DNA of 35,773 nt from NCBI GenBank assembly GCA_900551435.1, contig URVW01000018.1, positions 1 to 35,773 on the forward strand, read 5' to 3'. The notes under the pieces were generated by a model, which saw only the letters and a program-made list of their open reading frames with translations, was not told the origin of the DNA and searched no databases. Numbering within the stretch: the first letter of the stretch is position 1; every line of letters starts with the position of its first letter. Source of the DNA: an uncultured Faecalibacterium sp. (lineage in GTDB: Bacteria; Bacillota; Clostridia; Oscillospirales; Ruminococcaceae). The position numbers were made by a program, and so were the translations under genes. Of the stretch, positions 16,405-22,060 are shown piece after piece.

Positions 16405-17631
16405 TTACGGCTTCTTGGGCGGTTCGTTGGCCGAGGTGCGCTTGGCGGCTTTCGGTTTCCGGGGGTGCTTTGCAAAGTAGAAGATGACGCCGCAGACCGC
16501 GCCGATGAGGATGGCCGGCCATGCGCCGACGAGGAAGATGGCAACTGCCTGAAGCCCGGACACGAAGTTCGTCCAGCCGCTGTGGAGTGCGTTGGAGAGC
16601 TTGGAGCCGAAGCTGGAATCGGTCGAGGTCAGGTTCTCGACCTCATTGAGGGTGATGTTGATGGTACAGTACTCCACCTGCTGGCTGTACCAGTTCAGCT
16701 GGCTCTGGTAGCTTTCGATCTGATACTGCACATCGCTGAGGGAGGACTCGATCTCCAGAAGGTCGGAGAGGTTCTCGGCGCTCTGCTGCAGTTCCTGCAG
16801 ACGGGTGCGCTGGGCCGTCAGATTGTCCAGACGGGCTTCGAGGTCCAGATACTGGGTCGTCACGTCGTCAGCCGTTTCACTCTTGCTGACCACATTGCCA
16901 ACAACGTTTTCGGCAACGCCAAGGAAGGCGCTATAAGCTCCCTCCGGGACCCGGAGGGTCAGCGAGAGGGTGCGGGTATTGTCGGTGCTGTCGGTGTACT
17001 CGTAACTGGACTCCATGTAGCCGTCCACGTCGGCGAGTGTGTCATTCAGCTGCTGGCGGGACCAGTCATAATCCTGCGTTTCGATCGAGAGATTCGCGGT
17101 GTAGATGATCTTGGCGCTGTCCGTGGAGACGGTGTTCTCGCTCTCCACATTGCCGGACGTCAGCAGATTGGTGCTGCCGGTGGTGTCCACCGCGCGGGCG
17201 GCGCTCTTCATGCTGTAGGTCGCCACGCCGCCGGCATCGTCCATGGAATAGGTGGCCGTCTCCGGCATCGCATAGTCCGCGGCCACAGATGCCGCCGAGC
17301 TGGACGCCGACCCGCCGCTGCCCAGCAGGGTGACGCCGTTCCAGCTGTTCTGGCTCAGAACGGCTCCGTACAGGCAGAGACCGCACACCGCTGCACAGGC
17401 AGTCAGCTGTGCCGCACGCTTCCACGGGAAGCGGATCGGCGGTTTCTTGGCTGGTTTCTTTACAGCGGGGGTCGGAACGGCGGGGCTTACCGCCGGGGCG
17501 GCTGTCGTTTGGGGTTGGGCGGTGGTGCTGGACGTGTCGGCAGCTTTGGCCTGCATGGCCAGAAGCTTTGCTTTCAGGTCCTCCGAGGCGTGAAGGTCAT
17601 CGACCTCCATCTTGTATTCATACCACCTCAT
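16405..17631 (-). CDS. DUF4349 membrane protein, probable anti-sigma factor
   Basis: A 408-residue protein. Residues ~8-30 (MEVDDLHASEDLKAKLLAM) resemble the short cytoplasmic start of Firmicutes anti-sigma factors. A Thr/Pro/Ala-rich linker follows, then one membrane helix at ~73-92. The extracytoplasmic part is a DUF4349 domain (~170-350) with a long coiled coil (LEARLDNLTAQRTRLQEL region), followed by a second membrane segment ~358-387 and a basic tail. Its ATG lies inside the last codons of the sigma-factor gene (14-base overlap, GGAGGAG upstream), so the pair is translationally coupled. Sensing an envelope signal and holding the sigma factor is inferred from this arrangement. No zinc-binding HxxxCxxC motif is seen. 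Confidence 0.82.
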   Translation of the reverse strand: MRWYEYKMEVDDLHASEDLKAKLLAMQAKAADTSSTTAQPQTTAAPAVSPAVPTPAVKKPAKKPPIRFPWKRAAQLTACAAVCGLCLYGAVLSQNSWNGVTLLGSGGSASSSAASVAADYAMPETATYSMDDAGGVATYSMKSAARAVDTTGSTNLLTSGNVESENTVSTDSAKIIYTANLSIETQDYDWSRQQLNDTLADVDGYMESSYEYTDSTDNTRTLSLTLRVPEGAYSAFLGVAENVVGNVVSKSETADDVTTQYLDLEARLDNLTAQRTRLQELQQSAENLSDLLEIESSLSDVQYQIESYQSQLNWYSQQVEYCTINITLNEVENLTSTDSSFGSKLSNALHSGWTNFVSGLQAVAIFLVGAWPAILIGAVCGVIFYFAKHPRKPKAAKRTSANEPPKKP

Positions 17632-18109
17632 CTTCGATCTCCTCCTTCAGCATGGTATGTAGCTGTGCGCGTGCCCGCCGCAGCCAGCTGAGCACCGTGT
17701 TGGTGGGTGCACCCAGCATCCGGCCGACTTCCGCCGCAGTGTACCCCTCGTAGTAGTGCAGGTAAACGGCATTGCGGTAGTTCTCAGGCAGGGCGCGGAC
17801 CGCATCGAGCACGCTGCCATCCTCCATTTGTTCCGGTGCGGGGATGTTCTCATCCAATTCGGTGTCTTTCTGGCGCGCTGCGCGGGTCAGGTCCCGGCAG
17901 CGGTTGATGGCGACGCGCAGAAGCCACGCCTTGAGATGCTCCTCACTCTCAAAGCGTCCATCGTAGTTCAGGAGCTTTTCAAACACATCCTGGACCACAT
18001 CCTCTGCGTCGGCCGCACAGCTGCAGTTGTGAAATGCAGCGCGGTAAACGGCGTCACTGTATCGCTGCACAGCCAGCGCAAAAACTTCGTCTTTGGTCAA
18101 CTGTCCCAT
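17618..18109 (-). CDS. ECF-type RNA polymerase sigma factor
   Basis: A 163-residue alternative sigma factor. Region 2 spans ~10-78, with CAADAEDVVQDVFEKLL for core and -10 binding. Region 4 spans ~105-160, with LPENYRNAVYLHYYEGYTAAEVGRMLG and helix-turn-helix TNTVLSWLRRARAQL. There is no region 1 or 3, as expected for the ECF group. AAAGGAG precedes ATG 18109. It overlaps the DUF4349 gene, its likely anti-sigma partner. I looked for an ECF-like AAC/CGT self-promoter upstream and found only a TGAAACC without a proper -10, so autoregulation is not supported. Confidence 0.93.
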   Translation of the reverse strand: MGQLTKDEVFALAVQRYSDAVYRAAFHNCSCAADAEDVVQDVFEKLLNYDGRFESEEHLKAWLLRVAINRCRDLTRAARQKDTELDENIPAPEQMEDGSVLDAVRALPENYRNAVYLHYYEGYTAAEVGRMLGAPTNTVLSWLRRARAQLHTMLKEEIEDEVV

Positions 18110-18129
18110 AGTCTTACACTCCTTTGACG

Positions 18130-18146
18130 CCCCGGCAGGTCCGGGG
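18130..18146 (-). promoter_or_regulatory. Hairpin in the sigma-factor mRNA leader
   Basis: CCCCGG/CCGGGG with a 5-base loop ends about nine bases before the AAAGGAG ribosome binding site. It may affect translation of the sigma factor, but nothing shows this directly. Confidence 0.35.
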
Positions 18147-18232
18147 GTTCACTGGAAATCGTTGGTTTCAGAGGGACATCTCACCCAATATACGGCTGAA
18201 ATGCCCGGATTATTGCATGGCAGAATGAAAAG

Positions 18233-18261
18233 AGTATAGCAAACTTTTAACGTTTGTACAA
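18233..18261 (-). promoter_or_regulatory. Promoter of the sigma factor-DUF4349 operon
   Basis: On the minus strand TTGTAC, 17-base spacer, TATACT. The -35 box overlaps the last codons of the upstream gene. It looks like a housekeeping promoter. Confidence 0.5.
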
Positions 18262-18822
18262 TCGCTGGAGCAACGCGACGCGCTCGGCAAGAAAGGTTTC
18301 TGCCTTGGGATGGGTGAGCCAGTGCTTCCCGGCGGCGGTCCGGCAGAGCCGCTGTTCCAGCGCGCGCGGGGCGGCGTCGGCTTCCTCGACATCCCGCAGG
18401 GTGAGGGTCAGCGTCAGGGCGGCGGCGCAGTCCGGCAGCGGCGGGAGCGGGTCCTCCCAGACGAACGGCGGAAGCAGCTGAACCGCGTATACGGTGCGGG
18501 AGCACTCTTCGGTCAGGAGCAGGACCGCAGGGGTCCCGTCCGGCAGAACATGCAGAGAACTGTATAACAGCTGAAGCGTCCGGGCCGGGAGCAGCGGCGT
18601 GCTGGCTTCGGCGGGCGTTTCGGTCAGGGTCAGGTAGTCGGCGGCTTCATCTGCGTAGATGCGCCGCGCAGGGGCCTGAAAAACGGCATAGAGCGCGGGC
18701 AGCGCAAAGATGCCCTCACGGTCCAGCCCACGCTGGAGAAGCTGATAGAACTCGGTCAGCGGATGCGAAGGGTCCGGCTGCGGCATCCCGAAATCAGGCC
18801 GGGAAAGATGTCCTCCACCCAT
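18247..18822 (-). CDS. Protein of unknown function (191 residues)
   Basis: I do not recognise the family. The protein is cytoplasmic, with no signal or membrane helix. It is rich in Leu, Ala and Pro, with a mixed alpha/beta look: alternating strands such as AALTLTLTLRDV, and a C-terminal helix AETFLAERVALLQRLYKR. The last ~40 residues (AAGKHWLTHPKAETFL) may be a separate helical piece. AAAGGAGGT lies eight bases before the ATG and a good promoter lies upstream, so it is a real gene. It lies upstream of the sigma-factor gene on the same strand, which has its own promoter. Confidence 0.75.
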   Translation of the reverse strand: MGGGHLSRPDFGMPQPDPSHPLTEFYQLLQRGLDREGIFALPALYAVFQAPARRIYADEAADYLTLTETPAEASTPLLPARTLQLLYSSLHVLPDGTPAVLLLTEECSRTVYAVQLLPPFVWEDPLPPLPDCAAALTLTLTLRDVEEADAAPRALEQRLCRTAAGKHWLTHPKAETFLAERVALLQRLYKR

Positions 18823-18857
18823 GAAACAAGACCTCCTTTGGAAATGGTAGTCTCTTC

Positions 18858-18886
18858 AGTATAGCGATTTTGCGTCGTTTTGGCAA
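18858..18886 (-). promoter_or_regulatory. Promoter of the unknown 191-residue gene
   Basis: On the minus strand TTGCCA, 17-base spacer, TATACT, 36 bases before the start codon. It faces away from the bioY promoter. Confidence 0.65.
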
Positions 18887-18925
18887 GCGGAACTGTGAAT
18901 TGTAAACCTTTGCAAAAATCGATTG

Positions 18926-18954
18926 TTGACCATCTGAGGCGGTCAGGGTATACT
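18926..18954 (+). promoter_or_regulatory. Promoter of bioY
   Basis: TTGACC, 17-base spacer, TATACT. Transcription should start near 18961, which argues against translation from the in-frame GTG at 18962. Confidence 0.7.
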
Positions 18955-18997
18955 TGCCCTCGTGAGAACAAAAATCGGAACTGTGGGAGAGGTACTT

Positions 18998-19549
18998 ATG
19001 GAAAAGAAACTGACGACGTATCAAATGGCAGTCACGGCGGTCATGGCTGCGGTGCTGTGTGTTCTTGGCCCGCTGACTGTGCCCATCGGGGCCATCCCCA
19101 TTTCGCTGGCCAATCTGGTCATCTGCCTGACCGCATGGCTGCTGGGACCCAAGTTCGGGACCCTGAGCGTGGCCATTTATCTGGCGCTGGGTGTCGTGGG
19201 TCTGCCGGTATTTTCTGGTTACGGTGCAGGTCTGGCCAAGGTGGCCGGCCCCACCGGCGGCTATCTGGTGGGTTACCTGCTGCTGGCCTTCATCGGCGGC
19301 ATGTTCATCGAAAAGAGCCACGGCCAGCCGGTCGTCTCCGCCCTCGGCCTGATCCTCGGCGATGCCGCCTGTTATGTGCTGGGCACGGCATGGTTCGTGT
19401 TCCAGATGCAGTGTGATCTGAGCTATGCGCTGACCGTCTGCGTCTATCCGTTCATCGCGCTGGACCTCGCCAAGATCGTGGTCTCCTGCATCGTGGGCGC
19501 GCTGCTCCGCAAGCGTCTGGAACAGGCTGGCGTGCTGAAGCTGGCGTAA
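18998..19549 (+). CDS. bioY: Biotin transporter BioY (ECF-type S component)
   Basis: A membrane protein that binds biotin and imports it, alone or with the EcfA/EcfT energising module (family knowledge). The 183-residue length and six hydrophobic segments fit BioY. Recognisable segments are LTVPIGAIPISLANLVICLTAWLLG near residue 25-49, ALGVVGLPVFSGYGAG near 64-79 and GPTGGYLVGY near 87-96. I chose ATG 18998, with GGGAGAGG upstream, over the GTG at 18962, which would sit at the transcript's first bases. No ECF ATPase or biotin-synthesis gene is nearby, so the cell probably scavenges biotin with a shared energising module. A BirA operator was not evident. Confidence 0.92.
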   Translation: MEKKLTTYQMAVTAVMAAVLCVLGPLTVPIGAIPISLANLVICLTAWLLGPKFGTLSVAIYLALGVVGLPVFSGYGAGLAKVAGPTGGYLVGYLLLAFIGGMFIEKSHGQPVVSALGLILGDAACYVLGTAWFVFQMQCDLSYALTVCVYPFIALDLAKIVVSCIVGALLRKRLEQAGVLKLA

Positions 19550-19568
19550 AAAAGATTCTCCTGCCACA

Positions 19569-19612
19569 AAAAAGAACTCCTGTCCGTGCCATGCGGACAG
19601 GAGTTCTTTTTA
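19569..19612. terminator. Bidirectional terminator between bioY and argF
   Basis: A ~17-bp stem AAAAGAACTCCTGTCCG with its complement and a 7-base loop, flanked by an A-run and a T-run, so it can stop both the plus-strand bioY and minus-strand argF transcripts. Confidence 0.92.
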
Positions 19613-19633
19613 TATCGGAAACAGGGGACTGGC

Positions 19634-20629
19634 TCAGCCCTCGTAGCCCAGCGTAGCGGCCATGACGGCCTTGATGGTGTGCATCCGGTTCTCGGCCTCG
19701 TCAAAGACGATGCTCTGGGGGCCTTCAAAGACCTCGTCGGTGACTTCCATTGCGTCGCGGCCAAACTTTTCGCCCATTTCCTTGCCGACCGTGGTCTTGT
19801 GGTCGTGGTAGGCGGGCAGACAGTGCATAAAGACGGCCTTGGGACCGGCCAGCTCCATCAGCTGCTGGTTGATCTGGTAGGGAGCGAGATCGTTGATACG
19901 CTCGGCCCAGACCTCGATCGGCTCGCCCATCGAGACCCAAACATCGGTATAGAGGACATCTGCGCCTTTTGCAGCCTTGGCAGGGTCCTCTTCAAAGGTC
20001 AGCGTTGCACCGGTCTCGGCGGCGATGGCCTGACACTCAGCCACAAGGGCGGGGTCCGGCTGGTACTTCTTGGGGGCACAGGCGGTGAAGTTCAGGCCCA
20101 TCTTGGCGCAGCCGACCATCAGGCTGTTGCCCATGTTGTAGCGGGCGTCGCCGAAGTAGACGAAGTTGATGCCCTTCAGGTGGCCGAAGTGCTCCCGGAT
20201 GGTGAGGAAGTCGGCCAGAATTTGAGTGGGGTGGAACTCGTTGGTCAGGCCGTTCCAGACGGGAACCCCGGCGTAATGCGCAAGGTCCTCGACGATCTGC
20301 TGGCCATAGCCGCGGTACTCGATGCCGTCGAACATCCGGCCCAGCACACGGGCGGTGTCGGCGATGGACTCTTTCTTGCCGATCTGACTGCCCGACGGGT
20401 CCAGATAGGTGACTTCCATGCCAAGGTCGTGGGCGGCGACCTCGAAGCTGCAGCGGGTGCGGGTGGAGGTCTTTTCGAAGATCAAGGCGATGTTCTTGCC
20501 GTGCAGGGTGTCGTGGCGGATGCCGGCCTTTTTCTTGGCCTTCAGGTCCGCAGCGAGGTCCAGAAGCTCTTCGATCTCGGCGGGGGTGTAGTCGAGCAGC
20601 TTCAAAAAGTTCCGATTTTTCAAGCTCAT
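19634..20629 (-). CDS. argF: Ornithine carbamoyltransferase
   Basis: Joins carbamoyl phosphate and ornithine to citrulline in arginine synthesis (a trimeric cytoplasmic enzyme), or the reverse in arginine catabolism. Its 331 residues show the carbamoyl-phosphate site STRTR at 55-59, HPTQ near 134, the SMGE ornithine loop near 236 and HCLP near 273 with the catalytic Cys. AGAGGAAA precedes ATG 20629. It is monocistronic here, with its own promoter and terminator and no arcA/arcC or other arg genes. The anabolic form (argF) is more likely than the catabolic one (arcB), but sequence alone does not settle it. Confidence 0.95.
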   Translation of the reverse strand: MSLKNRNFLKLLDYTPAEIEELLDLAADLKAKKKAGIRHDTLHGKNIALIFEKTSTRTRCSFEVAAHDLGMEVTYLDPSGSQIGKKESIADTARVLGRMFDGIEYRGYGQQIVEDLAHYAGVPVWNGLTNEFHPTQILADFLTIREHFGHLKGINFVYFGDARYNMGNSLMVGCAKMGLNFTACAPKKYQPDPALVAECQAIAAETGATLTFEEDPAKAAKGADVLYTDVWVSMGEPIEVWAERINDLAPYQINQQLMELAGPKAVFMHCLPAYHDHKTTVGKEMGEKFGRDAMEVTDEVFEGPQSIVFDEAENRMHTIKAVMAATLGYEG

Positions 20630-20647
20630 TGTATATTTTCCTCTCTA

Positions 20648-20675
20648 TGCATAAAAAATACGAATATTTATACGA
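20648..20675. promoter_or_regulatory. Possible ArgR (ARG box) operator of argF
   Basis: TGCATAAAAAATACG and CGAATATTTATACG overlap head to tail between the predicted argF transcription start and the ribosome binding site. Both resemble the AT-rich TGAATAAAAATTCA-type ARG box. The half-site spacing is not the classic two-box arrangement, so this is a weak call. Confidence 0.35.
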
Positions 20676-20687
20676 AGCGATGAATCT

Positions 20688-20716
20688 ATTATAATACAGT
20701 GCAACCGGAAGGTCAA
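20688..20716 (-). promoter_or_regulatory. Strong promoter of argF
   Basis: On the minus strand TTGACC, 17-base spacer, TATAAT. It directly abuts the palindromic repeat at 20722-20836. Confidence 0.85.
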
Positions 20717-20721
20717 GGGGC

Positions 20722-20836
20722 GGGGCGACCGGTAATTTCCCTCGCAAGTCAACGGGGCATTCCATGCTCCCGCCCCAACGCTTCGCGCTGGGGCCCCACC
20801 CTCCGGATACTTGCTCGTGAAACAACCGGTCGTCCC
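20722..20836. repeat. MITE-like palindromic repeat, second family (copy C)
   Basis: A 115-base element with 28-base imperfect inverted ends, 20722-20749 and 20809-20836, sharing GACCGGT and GCAAGT blocks. A smaller hairpin CCCCAACGC/GCGCTGGGG lies inside. It fills the space between the dCMP deaminase stop and the argF promoter and has no coding potential. It is unrelated in sequence to copies A and B. Confidence 0.55.
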
Positions 20837-20852
20837 GTGGGGGAACGGATGC

Positions 20853-21332
20853 TTACAAATCCAGCTCCACATGCCGTCCGCTGGGGGTATAGGTGGTCAG
20901 CCGGACACCCGCTTTTTTGAACATGAACCGCGCCGCGACGCTGGAATCGGAATCGTGGTATTTGTCGCCGTAATAGACCACCTCAGAGATGCCGGACTGG
21001 ATGATGGCCTTGGCGCATTCGTTGCAGGGGAACAGGGTCACATACACCCGCGCACCCTTCAGGTTGTTGTGGGCGCTGTTCAGGATGGCGTTCAGCTCGG
21101 CATGGCAGACGTACATATACTTGGTGTCCAGCGGGTCGCCCTCGCGGTCCCACGGCATGGCGTCGTCATCGCAGCCGATGGGCATTCCGTTGTAGCCCAG
21201 CGACAGAATTTTGTTTTCCGGGCTGACGATGCACGCGCCCACCTGACTGCTGGGGTCCTTCGAGCGCATGGCGGTGAGCAGGGCGATGCCCATAAAATAT
21301 TCGTCCCAGTTGATGTAATCGGTGCGTTTCAT
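20853..21332 (-). CDS. comEB: dCMP deaminase (ComE operon protein 2 family)
   Basis: Zinc enzyme that deaminates dCMP to dUMP, supplying thymidylate synthesis. Its 159 residues show the zinc signature CHAE at 76-79 (His77 ligand, Glu79 proton shuttle) and PCNECA at 102-107 with the two Cys ligands. KDPSSQVGACIV near 25 and GYNGMPIGC near 46 are typical of the dCMP deaminase group. GGGAGG precedes ATG 21332. On the minus strand a TATAGT -10 near 21394-21399 may serve it, overlapping the oppositely directed antisense-RNA promoter. The ComEB name follows the family and does not imply a competence role. Confidence 0.93.
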   Translation of the reverse strand: MKRTDYINWDEYFMGIALLTAMRSKDPSSQVGACIVSPENKILSLGYNGMPIGCDDDAMPWDREGDPLDTKYMYVCHAELNAILNSAHNNLKGARVYVTLFPCNECAKAIIQSGISEVVYYGDKYHDSDSSVAARFMFKKAGVRLTTYTPSGRHVELDL

Positions 21333-21370
21333 GAAAAACAGCCTCCCTTGTTGATGTGGTCTGCTCTGGC

Positions 21371-21399
21371 TTGACAGAACGAGGAAAAATGACTATACT
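21371..21399 (+). promoter_or_regulatory. Strong promoter of the antisense RNA candidate
   Basis: Perfect TTGACA, 17-base spacer, TATACT. No open frame with a ribosome binding site follows before the terminator at 21458-21510, so the product should be a short untranslated RNA. Confidence 0.8.
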
Positions 21400-21405
21400 A
21401 CAAAT

Positions 21406-21512
21406 AGAAAAGGCGCTGTCTGCAACGTGGCCAGCTCCCTCTTCAGCAATGATTTACAAAAGTAAACGACCGCTTAGTTTGGTAGGCTAGAGGCGGTCGT
21501 TTTACTTTTTAT
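21406..21512 (+). ncRNA. Candidate antisense RNA (antitoxin) to the small membrane protein gene
   Basis: About 107 bases run from the expected start of the perfect promoter to the T-run of the shared terminator. No start codon with a Shine-Dalgarno site is present. The RNA converges on the small gene at 21502-21645 and would be complementary to that mRNA's last codons, stop and terminator, about 55 bases. This tail-to-tail overlap is the layout of type I systems such as txpA/RatA and bsrG/SR4 in Bacillus (family knowledge). Ends are predicted, not measured. An unrelated trans-acting small RNA is the alternative. Confidence 0.6.
21458..21510. terminator. Bidirectional terminator shared by the small gene and the antisense RNA
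   Basis: AAAAGTAAACGACCGC pairs with GCGGTCGTTTTACTTTT (one extra base on one arm) around an 18-19-base loop. T-runs exist on both strands. The stop codon of the small minus-strand gene lies inside the stem. Confidence 0.85.
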
Positions 21513-21645
21513 CGTGCGAATAATGTTTTGCCCGCGAATCATCCCGAAAGACGTCCCGCGAGATCATCCACACCACCTGTGTAGTGCCGATGACGACGGT
21601 AGCCAGAAGGTTCAGCGCATTAAAAACAAGATTCAGAACATCCAT
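21502..21645 (-). CDS. 47-residue single-helix membrane peptide, candidate type I toxin
   Basis: The peptide begins MDVLNLVFNALNLL. It has one membrane helix (residues ~3-28, ending QVVWMI) and a short charged tail (SRDVFRDDSRAKHYSHDKK). That is the size and shape of holin-like/TxpA-type toxins of Firmicutes; I cannot match it to a named family by eye. A very strong GGAGGAG lies seven bases before ATG 21645. A TTGAAC/TATCCT promoter lies ~147 bases further up, so the leader is unusually long and holds a strong hairpin. The stop codon falls inside the bidirectional terminator. An antisense RNA promoter faces it. A small membrane protein of other function is possible. Confidence 0.72.
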   Translation of the reverse strand: MDVLNLVFNALNLLATVVIGTTQVVWMISRDVFRDDSRAKHYSHDKK

Positions 21646-21690
21646 AGTTGGACTCCTCCATTCAATTCTGTGTATATTTCAACGTGAATC

Positions 21691-21725
21691 GTCCGGAGGA
21701 GATAAAAAGGGAACCCCCTCCGGAC
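21691..21725 (-). promoter_or_regulatory. Structured leader of the small gene with anti-Shine-Dalgarno sequence
   Basis: On the minus strand GTCCGGAGG pairs with CCTCCGGAC. The right arm contains CTCCTCC, exactly complementary to the gene's GGAGGAG ribosome binding site ~40 bases downstream. A second stretch, GACTCCTTC at ~21736-21745, is also largely complementary to that site. Competing folds could hide the ribosome binding site until the mRNA is processed, as known for type I toxin mRNAs. Confidence 0.55.
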
Positions 21726-21798
21726 ACGAAGCCGAGAAGGAGTCTGACCACCTGCAATGCAGACAGCGCTTGGATGCCGCTGCTTGAGCGACAAGCTA

Positions 21799-21827
21799 AG
21801 GATACCATAAAAAGAAAAGAAGTTCAA
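21799..21827 (-). promoter_or_regulatory. Promoter of the small membrane peptide gene
   Basis: On the minus strand TTGAAC, 17-base spacer, TATCCT. The next upstream feature is a terminator hairpin, so the unit is isolated. Confidence 0.65.
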
Positions 21828-21831
21828 TTCC

Positions 21832-21870
21832 AAAAGCACCCGCATTCGTTCGTTTGGCGGGTGCTTTTGC
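21832..21870. terminator. Bidirectional terminator hairpin upstream of the small gene
   Basis: AAAAGCACCCGC/GCGGGTGCTTTT, a 12-bp perfect stem with a 13-base loop. It sits next to the small gene's -35 box and insulates the unit from the EF-G-like gene region. Confidence 0.75.
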
Positions 21871-21966
21871 CGTTTTACAATCAAATTTCGAGCCGGACAG
21901 TCAAAATGCACAAAAGCAGGGCGGCAAGTTTGGCGGGCAGAATGCGGAAAAATTCAAGCAATCTAT

Positions 21967-21994
21967 TTGAAAATCGCTTGGAGTGTGGTATTAT
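21967..21994 (+). promoter_or_regulatory. Promoter of the EF-G-like gene
   Basis: TTGAAA, 16-base spacer, TATTAT, 66 bases before the start codon. Confidence 0.55.
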
Positions 21995-22060
21995 CTTTGT
22001 AAAATATGCCACAAAAACGGAGAGAACGCTCCGTGCGGCGGAAATGAGGGAAAAACCGAT

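Noticed and set aside
18149..18185. ECF-type self-promoter (TGAAACC) before the sigma-factor gene.
   Set aside because: No CGTA/CGTC-like -10 occurs at 16-17 bases; only a housekeeping-type promoter is supported.
18900..18935. BirA operator before bioY (TTGTAAACC ... TTGTTGACC).
   Set aside because: The two halves are direct rather than inverted repeats, and the second is the -35 region of the promoter.
18962..18997. GTG 18962 as an earlier start for bioY, adding 12 residues.
   Set aside because: It falls at the predicted transcription start and lacks a ribosome binding site; ATG 18998 has GGGAGAGG upstream.
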